Assembly (NCBI GenBank): GCA_950097015.1
Contig: CATNEN010000039.1
Location: 8,138,501-8,202,500 of the forward strand
DNA from: Macrostomum hystrix
Lineage: Eukaryota; Platyhelminthes; Macrostomidae
Direction: 5' to 3'
DNA length: 64,000 nucleotides
The position numbers and the translations under genes were made by a program. The notes beneath the pieces are model-generated. The model ran no database searches. It was not told where the DNA came from and saw only the letters and a program-made list of their open reading frames with translations. Positions 47,025 to 58,627 of the stretch are shown piece after piece (position 1 is the stretch's first letter; every line of letters starts with the position of its first letter).

Positions 47025-48636
47025 CTGGAAAGAGACAATTTAAATAGTGTTAATTAAGCCAGTCTTTTATTTCCGACTTTTTTGCCAAGTATTAGCAACC
47101 TTAAGCCTAGCATGTACTAGCCTAGCTAGTTTAATATTTTCAAAACAAGCTCCTCAAAAAGTGCTGGTTCAGGAAGTCAAAAAGTATTTTGTTTGATCCT
47201 TTAAATCAAACAAACATCTTTAAATGTACAGAGGACAGTCGATACAACACAGACGCTATCTTAAGCATTTTAATGTAAAACTATTTGTACTAAAAGAGAG
47301 TATGTACATCTGATTTAACAGGACATAACTCTATGTGAATTTTTATTTTAAGTTTGTAGTCTATAAAATGTTTCTAGAAGACAATTTTTCAGGTTTTATA
47401 AGCGCATTTAATCCATGAAACCGTGAAATTTTGAATTAATTTATCCTGCAAAAATATAGTACGTTCGTTATGAAAGGTGCTGTAATTAAGCAAATCTAGG
47501 CAAATTTCTATAATTTACTGTATTAAATTACAATTACAGAACTTTTAATTTTGCTATTGGATCTTTAAAAGTAATCTGCAATTATATAAAAACGATAGAT
47601 ATTAACAGTATCTAACCATTGTATTTTAGACATGTGCATGAGTTGCAAAAGATACGAGCTTAGTTTTTTTGTGTATAAGTAACTCACGCGCAAAAAATTA
47701 ATTGTCAATTACTTTTAGTATCCTCTAGATTTAAAGCTTGACGAAAATTTTCGGCAAAGAGAAACCGAGAGTCTCGATAATCATTTCACGAAAGCATGCA
47801 GCTGTGTCTGGATCGATTGGAGTTCATTCATACTGCTTTGATGCCTTTAAATTTTTACACGATTATTAAGATAAAGCACGAAATCTTCTGATTTCAGCTA
47901 AAGTGTTATCCACAAACACTAATCGAGGAAGTACATTTTTTGTTTTCTACTGCCTCCATTTTTTATGTAGTATGCAAATTTACCTAGCGAAGTTTGTACA
48001 TTTTGATTTACCAAATTGAAACCCGGTGGACAAAATGAAAAGTTTAAGTCGATCACACACATTAGAGCTTATATATATTCATCAGATTACGTTTATTCGA
48101 TTGTGCTATCCATTTCATTTAATCTTAAGTATATAATATTATTAAGCCTATTATTATTTTTCCGCTTTTCCAAGAACAAAGAATCCTAAATTCATAGCAT
48201 TATATAATATATATCACAAAAATGTAATGGATGCTTTTGGCAATTATAATAACAACAATGTTGTAATTTTCTAACCAATTAGGCCTTGATTAACAGATTA
48301 AATCTAGGCAAGTGTTTATTGTCCAACATAAGGGTCTAAGCCTAGTGATTGTAAAATTTGTTAAACAAGTATGACTAAAGCCTGTTAAGTTTTTTGTATT
48401 AAGCTAAGTGACATTCATAAAGAATGAAAAATTAAACTGTTGTGACCCTCAAACCTTAGATTCACACTTGCTACCTACAACAAAGTGGCATAAATGCTGC
48501 ATCTTAATATCAATGAGTTAGCAGTTTATTCCTTGAAGAAAGGAAAGGTTTGCTACTAATGAGGGGCAGAATTTATACAATGGACTTTCAGTAAACAATA
48601 CATATTTTTTCTATGGCCAAGTGTGCAAGTACTATA
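47025..48636. other. AT-rich intergenic DNA, no gene recognised
   Basis: Probably contains the nicotinamidase promoter. No ORF or repeat of note. Confidence 0.5.
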
Positions 48637-49706
48637 CCTTTTTACATTCTATTTGATAAAAACTGCAACCAATTTGGCCATTGCTCAGCCTGACGCAGCC
48701 GCAGCAATTTTCCATAGACAGCCGCCGCTAGCAACAAACAACCAATTTGGTAAAAACTGCGAGCTAGCTATTTTGCCAGCTTGAAGATAGCAGCTCACTG
48801 CTGTATTTGACCTGCCCTGTCAACAGCAGTAGTGAAATAGGGAGCGATAGCATAACAATAATGATAAAGAATGGTAACAATATGTCCTCAGTCAGAAGTC
48901 AGAACACGAATTCATAACATTAAGAATGATAACAATGTCCTCAGTCAGAAGTCAGAACATGAATTTATAACATTATGTCCTCAGCATTCAAGCACCGATT
49001 GAAGTACGTCTGGGAGTGGTTGATCCAGCGCAGGCACTTAAGAGGCGTGATGTAGTTCAGTGCTTGCTGCACTTCTCTCTTCAGAATGCGCATCCTGTGC
49101 TGATGCAGTGTCGCACCTGCTGCAGCAGCCAGTCTAGTATCTGCCACCTCACACTGAATGGCAGGTGAGTGCAGTTGCCTTTTCATCTTGGCCTTCAGTG
49201 CCAAGGCTGCGTACTCCGCCAGGTTGATGAACAGTGAGTATGGAGGCAGGAATCAGTGAGCATGACCTTCAGACATCCCAGGGACACCTAGGGGAGTGTG
49301 TGCCCTATTGGACAATAGCACAAACACCTCTTCCATCAGAACATCAATCTCAGAGAGGAATTCCATGAAGTGCTCATTCTTAAAGCCTCCTTCAATGAGA
49401 GTGCTGTGAACGAGGCAGAGTTGCGAGATGGCCAGGCATCATGGATTCCTGTACGCTCTCACGATTCACTCTCGATCCAGTTGACTTATCTTTTGGTATG
49501 GCCCACGATTCGCCATCAGAGTTATGATAAGATGATAATAATGATAAGAATGATATCTTCAAGCTGGCAAAATAGCTCGCAGTTTTTACCAAATTGGTTG
49601 CTGCTAGCGGTGGCTGTCTATGGAAAATTGCTGCGGCTGCGTCAGGCTGAGCTGTGGCCAAATTGGTTGCAGTTTTTATCAAATAGAACATAGAAAGGTA
49701 TATTAG
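48637..49706. mobile_element. 1.07-kb element with about 150-bp terminal inverted repeats
   Basis: Left (about 48637-48790) and right (about 49555-49706) ends are inverted copies sharing TATACCTTT, TTCTATTTGATAAAAACTGC, CAACCAATTTGG and GCAAAATAGCT-type blocks. The interior includes a 79-codon minus-strand frame (48965-49204) with no recognised domain and a duplicated block near 48850-48975 (GTCCTCAGTCAGAAGTCAGA). No transposase is seen, so it is probably non-autonomous. Confidence 0.75.
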
Positions 49707-49709
49707 GAC

Positions 49710-50680
49710 TTAGACTGTGTAAGAAACCAAAATATCAGATCTACTTATTAGTTAGCCAAATAAAATAAACATGGTTCATTATTTATGGTCACTAAAATGG
49801 AAGCTAAAAATATGTTTCACTGTCACATCCATCTAATTAGCTACTTAAAACATTTTTGCTTTTTTCTTTATTGTTTTGGCTCATGTTTAGGCCTAGTTTG
49901 GTTAACTATTTATGATTGCTCAAAATATGAATTTTAATGTATGTCTTCAAGAACAAAATATTTAACCCATTGCTTTTCTAACTTAATAAATAATTTTTCA
50001 ACAGTCTACAGTAAATAGCGACTGTAATAATATGTAATAAATGTAATAATGTAAAGTAAATGTAAAGTAAATGTAAAGTAAAAAAAAAGTAAAGTAATAA
50101 AATAGTAAAATAAATGTAATAAATCTACAGTAGGTAAATTTTATATGTATATTTGACCAATATAGACTAAGTGTCACAACCATGTTTAGGTATTATGCTA
50201 TTAGTTAAACAATTTATAATATTTATAGTAAATCAAAAAACATCAAACAGACTAAGGTAAGTTTAAAAATTGCTGGGTATTAAGTTAGTTCTATTAGGAG
50301 ACAGTGATTAGGCGTGCTTACTGTCATCTTAAAGATGCCTTTGAAGAAACAGAATGCTGTAGAAGGTGTATAGTTCTGCCAAATTTACAGCTAGTGGCAA
50401 CACTGTAGCCACAATGCTGCACTGTCAGAGACTGTGTACAGCTGTTCAATCTATCTATAGACTGTAATAAAGTGTCTTCACCAAGGACAATGTTCTGCAA
50501 TACAAACTCCCTACCTCTCAATAAGAAGTGCAAAAGCTCTTTCCACTGTACTTCAATAATACAATGTTATTAAAGCAATTAACTAAATATATATTCCAGT
50601 TAAGCAACTAGCAAATCAGACAGCTGCTGCATCTAAGTCCCAGAACCTATTAAAAGCTATTAAATTAAAAAAAATCTAGC
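49710..50680. other. AT-rich upstream region of NECAP
   Basis: Contains (GTAAA)n-like low-complexity sequence at 50040-50100 and a possible decayed SINE-B at 50395-50535. The promoter is presumably here, but no motif is convincing. Confidence 0.4.
50395..50535 (-). repeat. Possible decayed SINE-B copy
   Basis: TGTACAGCTGTTCAATC and AAAGTGTCTTCACCAAGGAC loosely follow the minus-strand SINE-B order. Weak. Confidence 0.3.
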
Positions 50681-50681
50681 A

Positions 50682-52807
50682 ATGTCTTCTGCTGCGGCAG
50701 CTCCCAGTGGCTATGAGTCTGTTCTATGCGTGAAGCCCGATGTCAAAGTCTACCGCCTGCCGCCGCGCCAATCAAATCGAGCCGTTCGGGCTGCCGACTG
50801 GCAGCTGGAATCGCCTGATTGGTCAGGCCGGCTCAGGATTGTGTCCGTTGATAAGCGGCTCTGGCTGCGATTGGAGGATAAAACTAGCGGCGACTTGTTC
50901 GCCCGCTGCCCTGTTGACGCCTTCCCCGGCGTCGCCATTGAGCCGGTGGCAGATTCCAGTCGCTACTTTGTCATCCGCGTGCAGGACGACAGTGGCCGGG
51001 CCGCCTTTGTTGGCATCGGCTTCGACGACCGCGGCGACGCCTTCGACTTTAATGTGGCCGTCCAGGACCATTTCAAGTGGATCAAGCAGGAGGCTGAGGC
51101 TGTTCAGGTGAGAAATCTGCTGTTGTCCCCTTGACTGATTGATCGACTGCTGTCCCCTTGACTGATTGATCGGCTGCTGTCCCTTTGACTGATTGATCGG
51201 CTGCTGTCCCTTTGACTGATTGATCGGCTGCTGTCCCTTTGACTGATTGATCGGCTGCTGTCCCTTTGACTGATTGATCAACTGCTGTCCCTTTGACTGA
51301 TTGATCAGCTGCTGTCCCTTTGACTGATTGATCGACTGCTGTCCCCTTGACTAATTGATCGGCTGTTGTCCCTTGACTGATTGATCGGCTGCTGTCCCAT
51401 TGACTGATTGATCGGCTGCTGTCCCATTGACTGATTGATCGGCTGCTGTCTTATTGACTGATTTATCGGCTGCTGTCCCTTTTTACTGATTGATCAACTG
51501 CTGTCCCTTTGACTGATTGATCGGCTGCTGTCCCTTTGACTGATTGATCGACTGCTGTCCCCTTGACTAATTGATCGGCTCGTGTCCCATTGACTGATTG
51601 ATCGGCTGCTGTCCCTTTGACTGATTGATCGACTGCTGTCCCCTTGACTAATTGATCGGCTGCTGTCCCATTGACTGATTGATCGGCTGCTGTCCCTTTG
51701 ACTGATTTATCGGCTGCTGTCCCTTTGACTGATTGATCAACTGCTGTCCCTTTGACTGATTGATCAGCTGCTGTCCCTTTGACTGATTGATCGACTGCTG
51801 TCCCCTTGACTGATTGATCGGCTGTTGTCCCTTGACTGATTGATCGGCTGTTGTCCCTTGACTGATTGATCGGCTGCTGTCCCATTGACTGATTGATCGG
51901 CTGCTGTCCCATTGACTGATTGATCGGCTGCTGTCTTATTGACTGATTTATCGGCTGCTGTCCCTTTGACTGATTGATCAACTGCTGTCCCTTTGACTGA
52001 TTGATCGGCTGCTGTCCCTTTGACTGATTGATCGACTGCTGTCCCCTTGACTAATTGATCGGCTGCTGTCCCATTGACTGATTGATCGGCTGTTGTCCCT
52101 TGACTGATTGATCGGCTGCTGTCCCATTGACTGATTGATCGGCTGCTGTCCCCTTGACTGATTGATCGGCTGCTGTCTTATTGACTGATTTATCGGCTGC
52201 TGTCCCCTTGACTGATTGATCGGCTGCTGTCCCATTGACTGATTGATCGGCTGCTGTCCCATTGACTGATTGATCGGCTGCTGTCTTATTGACTGATTTA
52301 TCGGCTGCTGTCCCCTTGACTGATTGATCGGCTGCTGTCCCCTTGACTGATTGATCGGCTGCTGTCCCCTTGACTGATTTATCGGCTGCTGTCCCCTTGA
52401 CTGATTTATCGGCTGCTGTCCCCTTGACTGATTGATCGGCTGCTGTCCCCTTGACTGATTGGCTATTATCCCCTTGATTGATTGGCTATTATCCATTGCT
52501 TGATCCGCTATAATCTCCTTAATTGATCAAGGCCGCCAAGGAGATGGCCGAAGGTCCCAAGCTGGACCTCAGTCTGAAGGAGGGCCAGACGTTTCGCATA
52601 GCCATCAACACTAACCGAGGCGCCGGCGGCGAAAGCTCAGGAAATCGGTCTCGACCCAAACCGGCCGGCGGCGCAGCCTCCGGAGGAATTCTCCTGCCCC
52701 CGCCGCCGGCTCCCGGCTCTAGGCACGGCCAGCTAAAGCCGTCGGCCAACGCTGAGCAAGTTGGGGTGACGCAACCAGCTGCTGGCGGCTGGGACACATT
52801 CCAGTAG
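50682..52807 (+). CDS. NECAP: NECAP, adaptin-ear-binding coat-associated protein, 2 coding exons
   Basis: Endocytic accessory protein that binds AP-2 and regulates clathrin-coat assembly (family knowledge). Exons 50682-51107 and 52532-52807 join in phase 0 to 233 residues. Exon 1 encodes the NECAP PH-like domain: [64 protein letters not shown] and [16 protein letters not shown]. Exon 2 begins [19 protein letters not shown] as in homologues, followed by a Gly/Pro-rich tail. The protein ends in GWDTFQ, a WxxF motif of the type that binds the AP-2 appendage. The N-terminus starts directly before the conserved domain, so the start is firm. The intron is almost wholly a 27-bp satellite. Confidence 0.95.
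51115..52500. repeat. 27-bp minisatellite, about 51 copies, filling the NECAP intron
   Basis: The unit includes CTGATTGATCGGCTGCTGTC followed by CCYTTGA. It starts within 8 bases of the donor. Degenerate units continue to the acceptor at 52531, where GATCAAG|GCC occupies the position of GATCGGC in the unit. Confidence 0.97.
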
Positions 52808-52809
52808 GC

Positions 52810-53700
52810 ACGGGTTAACTACCTATGAGTAGTCTGGGGATCACAGCAAATGAAGGAATATACTAGTCCATAAAATCATGGAATAGAATCATTGTACTAG
52901 ACCATTTGTTGAATGGGGTGATGGAATAATAACAGATTCAGGCTGTTAAGTGTGCGTTGTGCTTGCACCATTTTTTATAAAATTGTTTAAATTTACCTAA
53001 TAATCTGTATTTCACTTATAAATTGATGAGATTTGAAATTGATTGTAAATTATGCAAAAAAATAGAGCTGGATGACCCATTTTATGTAACATGGGTCAAC
53101 TAAACCGTGTTAATTAATTTGTTACATTTTCCCTGCGATTTGAACGCGACAAAACAATTGATTTATATTGATTTGTTCTGCATGACTTCTAATATATACC
53201 TGATAATGAGGATCGATGTTGCTTTACAACCTGTTTACCTAGAACTGTTAAAATAGGGTTCTAAATCTTATCGTATCGTCAATAAACGGTTAACTATAAA
53301 AAGCAGTTTATCTCTTTGAGACAAGACTATTTCTGTGTCACTGCCGCTTTGAGAATAAAAAAACAACAAATCAAATCCAAAACTACTTCTGTGTTTAATT
53401 AATTGTCTACTTTACATTGCTTATTAATAATCTGTGCCTATGCTGTGTTTGTAAGTCCACTTATTGTGCATTGTAGTTGCGGCTATGAGCATAGTAAAAG
53501 TAATTATTATTAGTTATGCATAACTCTATGATAAATACAATATGAGATATCTATTATAGTTTAATGTGCATGCTTATAAAAAATTATAATAGTTTAAAAC
53601 AATTGTTTTTGTTTTTTTAAATTGCCGTTCGGCCCACCTCTAGGATTGACTCATCATTGAGCTAATTTAGTTCATTGTTAACTGATTGAAAACCAACTCA
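52810..53700. other. NECAP 3' flank and MetRS 5' flank, AT-rich
   Basis: AATAAA at 53281-53286 and about 53354 are candidate poly(A) signals for NECAP. The MetRS promoter must lie in this 0.9 kb, but no motif stands out. A TCATTGCAG|ACCTG acceptor-like site lies at 53706, 27 bases before the MetRS ATG. Confidence 0.45.
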
Positions 53701-53732
53701 TTGCAGACCTGTTGTTCAGTTGGGCATTAAAA

Positions 53733-56700
53733 ATGTGCGAACAATTGAAGCTCAAACTAGCCTGTCTTGTCCGCGAAGCCGGCTCCCCAGCAACTGTACA
53801 CCTGCACAGCGCCAACGCGGCAGTCTGTCTGGCTTTGGGCGAGCGTCCGCTGAAAGGCTCGCTAGCTGAGCTGCTGGATCTAGAGGCCTGCCAACTGAGG
53901 CCGGCCCTGCATCAGCACCTGTTGCAGCAGCAGCAGCAGCAGCAGCAGCCGTCACAGGCTTTGCAGGCTTCATTGGCAGCCCTCGAGTCGCATCTGGAAA
54001 AGTTGCAACAAAAGAAGCAGCAATTTCTGTCTGGCAGCGCTGACAAGCCCGGCGCCGCTGATATCATTCTGTGGTCGGATCTGTGCCCGCTGCTCCTGCA
54101 GTCTCTGGCACCGTCCGCATTGTCGGCCACTGTGTCAAAGTCTTTTCCCAGACTGGCGGATTGGTTCCAGCGCCTTGCCAACAGCCGGCCAGACTTTTTC
54201 GCCGCGGCCAGAGAAACTTTAGCCGCCGCCGCCGAGGAGGTCCGCACTGTGGGCGTCGGCGTCAACGCCAATGCTGAGCCCGCTTTCGGCTTCCTGCGGG
54301 AGCCAGTTCCGCTGCCCGCAAGAACGGCTGGGGCCGCTGCGGCCAAGCCAAACGGTCAACTAAAACAGAAATCGAAGCCGCAGCAGCAGCAGCAGCAGCA
54401 GCAAGCTGAAGTACTGGAAGATCTGCCATATCCGGAAGCCACCGAGGAGGAACTGCTGGCCTGTCGTGACGCTTTCGTGTCGAGCCGCGGCGCTCAGAAG
54501 CCATTCTCGGCGAAGGGCAGCCGCGATCAGCCGGTCCTGCCGGTGAAGGGCCAACAGAACTTGCTGATTACCAGCGCCCTGCCATACGTGAACAATGTGC
54601 CACACCTGGGCAACATCATCGGCTGCGTCCTCAGCGCCGATGTCTACGCTAGATTTCATCGTCAGCGAGGCGTCAACGTGCTGTTCGTGTGCGGCACGGA
54701 CGAATACGGCACCGCCACGGAGACCAAGGCCCTGGCCGAGGGCGTCACTCCGCAAGCCATCTGCGACAAGTACCACAAGATTCACGCCGACATTTACTCT
54801 TGGTTCGGCATCGACTTCGATTGTTTCGGTAGGACAACCACAGCTGAGCAGACTAGAATTGCGCAGGACATCTTCTGGCGCCTCCATCGGGCTGGTCACG
54901 TGTTGCACGACTCAGTCAGCCAGCTCTACTGCGGCAAATGCGACAAGTTTCTGGCAGACAGGTGCGGGCGATAGTATTCAAGACTCATTAGATGCCGCAT
55001 AGAATTTTCATATTTACTCCCGCCGTTTTCCCGCGATTTCCTTCGGCACTCTTCGCTCTTGAGCCAATTTCTGCACAAATTAGATGACGTAATATTAACT
55101 TCATAGCTACTCCCGCCGTTTACCCGCGATTCCTTTGGCACTCTTCGCTCTTGAGCCAATTTCTACACTAATTAGATGACGTAATATTAACTTCATAGCT
55201 ACTGCCGCCGTTTACCCGCGATTCCTTCGGCACTCTTCGCTCTTGAGCCAATTTCTACACTAATTAGATGACGTAATATTAACTTCATAGCTACTGCCGC
55301 CGTTTACCCGCGATTCCTTCGGCACTCTTCGCTCTTGAGCCAATTTCTACACTAATTAAATGACGCAATAAAACGTTTGAGTTACTCCCGCCGTTTACCC
55401 GCATTTTCTTTGGCCTCTTCGCTGTTCAGCCTATTTCTGGACTAATTAGATGACACAAAGAATCGTCATAGTTACTCCCGCCGTATACCCGCAATGCATT
55501 CGGCAATCTTCTTTTCCAGATTCGTTGAGGGCACCTGTCCGCTCTGTCAGTATATCGACTGTCGCGGGGATCAATGCGACAAATGCGGCCGCCTAATCAA
55601 CGCCGTTGAGCTAGTGAATCCTCGCTGCAAGGTCTGCTCATCTTCGCCCACCGTTCGCTCATCCGAGCACCTGTTTCTTGACCTGCCCAAGCTGCAGCCG
55701 TTGCTATTGAAGCACCTGGACTCGGTGCTGGATGCGCCAGATTCCCAGTGGACGGACAATGCCAAACAGATCACTCGCAGCTGGATTAAGACTGGTCTAC
55801 AACCGCGCTGCATCAGTCGCGACCTAAAATGGGGCACCCCGGTGCCTCTAGAGGGTTACACTGACAAGGTCTTCTACGTGTGGTTCGACGCACCGATTGG
55901 CTATGTGTCTATCACGGCCAACTATACCAAGGGTGAGGGCTGTAGCAGAAGGCTGACTGCTCAGGGCTCCTGATGAGAAAGTTAGGGCAGATGTACACAC
56001 CAATGTGTGTGCCTGCGTACGGTATCTGTGGGCGTGTGTGCTCAGGAGTCAGCGAAATCGGTAGAATTGCCTCTGGCACTGGCTGCGGGTCTGGTGTCAC
56101 CTAATGATGTGGTTAAAATACAGCCCAGGGGCGGGAGGGGTGGGTGTTTATGTCCAATCAGCGATCGCCAATCGGACACTTTATAAGCCTCGCCTAAATC
56201 ACGCATCATGTGTACAAACATTAAAAAAAGCCAACCATTTGAACATCAGACGAATGTACATCATGCAAAGAGTCACTTGAGCACACACTCTGGTGTCAAA
56301 ATAAGTAACTCTACCATAACAATTCGCCATCCCAACCCTGACAGACTGGGAGCAGTGGTGGAAGCAGCCAGACGAGGTCACCCTGGTACAGTTTATGGCC
56401 AAGGACAATGTCCCATTCCATTCGGTGATCTTTCCCGCGTGCTGCCTTGGCGCGGATGACGGCTACACGGTGGTCCGGCACCTCGTGGCCACCGAGTACC
56501 TGAACTACGAGGACGGCAAATTCTCAAAGAGTCGTGGAGTCGGCGTCTTTGGCAACGACGTCCAGGCCACGGGCATCGAGGCCGACGTCTGGCGCTTCTA
56601 CCTGCTCTACGTGCGGCCCGAGAGTCAGGACAGCAGCTTCTCCTGGGAGGACCTCATGCTGAAGAACAACAGCGAGTTGCTGAACAATCTTGGCAATTTT

Positions 56701-57806
56701 ATTAATCGACCTTTGCAGTTCTTAAAGAAGTACTTCAATGCTGAGGTGCCGCTGATCAGCTTGAGCCAGGAGGATCTGAGGTTCTTGCACGCGGTTAATC
56801 ACGAATTGAAGAACTTTATTGACAGCTTGGAGAAAGCCAAACTGCGGGACGGACTGCGCAGGGTGCTGAATATCTCCAGGTGGGAATAGCGATGATCAGA
56901 ATCTGTGTTGGACAGCCTTTATCCTAATTGGTCATCTGACATCTATATCGATTACCTGTCATCCATTTTGATCACCCGTCTTTCATATGGATCACCTGTC
57001 ATTAATATTGATCACCTGTCATTAATATTGATCACCTGTCATTAATATTGATCACCTGTCATTAATATTGATCACCTGTCATTAATATTGATCACCTGTC
57101 ATTCCTATGGATCACCTGTCATTAATATTGATCACCCGTCATTCGTATGGATCACCTGTCATCAATTTTGATCACCTGTCATTAATATTGATCACCTGTC
57201 ATCCATTTTGACCACCTGTCATCCATTTTGACCACCTGTCATCCATTTTGACCACCTGTCATCCATTTTGATCACGTGTCATTCATATTGATCACCTGTC
57301 TTTCATATTGATCACCTGTCATCCATATTGATCACCTGTCATCCATATTGATCACCTGTCATCCATATTGATCACCTGTCATCCATATCTATCACATGTA
57401 ATGCCCAGCTCTATCACAGCCCAGCATTGCCCACCCACCCAGATACGGCAACCAGTACATGCAGCTGAACAAGCCCTGGGCCCAGCTGGCCAATCAGGAC
57501 ACAGCTAGCCGAGCCGCATCAGTTGTGGCTCTGGCCGCTAACGTCGCCTGCCTGCTTGGCGCCCTGCTGCAGCCCTACATGCCAGTGGTTGCCAGGCGGG
57601 TTGCTAGCCAGTGCGGCTGCCTCCCAGCTGCCACTGAGAGCAGTCGAGATCAACCGCCGCTGCTGCCTATTCAGCATCCGATGCCGCTGCTCCTGCCTGC
57701 CGGACACCGCATCGGAGAGCCTAGTCCGCTGTTTGCCAAATTGCAACGCGAGCAGATTGAAGCCATGCGGGCCAAGTTTGGCGGTACCGGCGGCCGCTGC
57801 GACTGA
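53733..57806 (+). CDS. MARS1: Cytoplasmic methionyl-tRNA synthetase, 4 coding exons, no WHEP domain
   Basis: Charges tRNA-Met in the cytosol. Exons 53733-54961, 55520-55932, 56345-56879 and 57443-57806 are phase-consistent and give 846 residues. A GST-like N-terminal domain (residues 1 to about 190) contains two glutamine runs. The class I catalytic domain starts at [18 protein letters not shown] (HIGH-like HLGN near residue 290). It continues with [20 protein letters not shown] and the Cys pairs CGKCDK, CPLC, CDKCG and CKVC. Then come [19 protein letters not shown] and the [11 protein letters not shown] signature (about 606). The anticodon-binding domain follows ([32 protein letters not shown]). 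The protein stops just after [14 protein letters not shown], where the human enzyme continues into a WHEP domain. A TTG upstream is in frame, but ATG 53733 is preferred. Each intron contains a repeat. Confidence 0.96.
54987..55510. repeat. 92-bp tandem repeat, about 5.7 copies, containing pseudo-3' splice sites
   Basis: The period is measured from ATTAGATGAC at 55079, 55171 and 55263. Each unit has TAATATTAAC, then a pyrimidine-rich CTCTTCGCTCTTGAG. The last partial unit carries the true MetRS acceptor CTTCTTTTCCAG at the homologous place. Confidence 0.92.
55965..56115 (+). repeat. SINE-A fragment in MetRS intron 2
   Basis: The distal half of the family, from TGATGAGAAAGTTAGGGCAG to GTGTCACCTAATGATGTGG. 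Confidence 0.8.
56940..57400. repeat. 20-bp minisatellite, about 23 copies, in MetRS intron 3
   Basis: The unit is ATCACCTGTCATTAATATTG with TCCATTTTGACC variants. It ends about 40 bases before the acceptor at 57442. Confidence 0.95.
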
Positions 57807-57843
57807 CATAATTTGCTTAAACTTTGTGTCTGCTCAACTATTA

Positions 57844-58310
57844 CAGCTCCATTAGCGTTGAGCACAGCCGCTATTGAGTAGCCTACTCAATCAACTCCAG
57901 CTCCATCAGCCCTGAGCACAGTCCCTATTGAATAGCCTACTCAATCAACTCCAGCTCCATCAACTCTTAGCACAGTCCCTATTGATTAGCCTACTCAATC
58001 AACTCCAGCTCCATCAGCTCTGAGCACAGTCGCTATTGAGTAGCCTACTCAATCAACTCCAGCTCCATCAGCTCTGAGCACAGTCCCTATTGAGTAGCGT
58101 ACTCAATCAACTCCAGCTCCATCAGCTCTGAGCACAGTCCCTATTGAGTAGCGTACTCAATTAACTCCAGCTTCATCAGCCCTGAGCACAGTCGCTATTG
58201 AGTAGCCTACTCAATCAACTCCAGCTCCATCAGCCCTGAGCACAGTCGCTATTGAGTAGCCTACTCAATCAACTCCAGCTCCATCAGCCCTGAGCACAAT
58301 CCCCTACTCA
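57844..58310. repeat. 54-bp tandem repeat, about 8.6 copies, probably in the MetRS 3'UTR
   Basis: The unit contains AGCTCCATCAGCCCTGAGCA and the palindrome ATTGAGTAGCCTACTCAAT. It begins about 40 bp after the stop codon and lies before the AATAAA at 58468. Confidence 0.94.
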
Positions 58311-58467
58311 TCAGTAGCAGCAGCCTTAGCCTTTTTATCAACTTTAGGACACTTCAGAGCAGTGTTGAAATGTACTTGTTTTCGATATTTTTGTTGTGCA
58401 TTCGCCAGTGCTTTGTGCCAGCAGAGAATGTTTGATCAGCTCATTTATTAATATTTGCTTTGACAAA

Positions 58468-58473
58468 AATAAA
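58468..58473 (+). terminator. Candidate poly(A) signal of the MetRS gene
   Basis: AATAAA 660 bp after the stop and 160 bp beyond the 54-bp array. If used, the array is transcribed as 3'UTR. Confidence 0.45.
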
Positions 58474-58627
58474 TTCTAATGCGCGAACCGATCGTCAAGC
58501 ACCTCGTTCAGTAGTTGGCGCCACAATGACTAAAAAGTTGACTTCCTTGCTGTGTGATTCTAGACTTTACATGGTTTAACTGACTGCTTGATTTTTGTCT
58601 TTGTTTTTAATTAATTCCCTTAGATAA

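Noticed and set aside
50823-52496. Minus-strand ORFs repeating INQSKGQQP
   Set aside because: 27-bp satellite of the NECAP intron read backwards.
52519-52797. Antisense ORF to NECAP exon 2
   Set aside because: GC-rich mirror of a supported exon.
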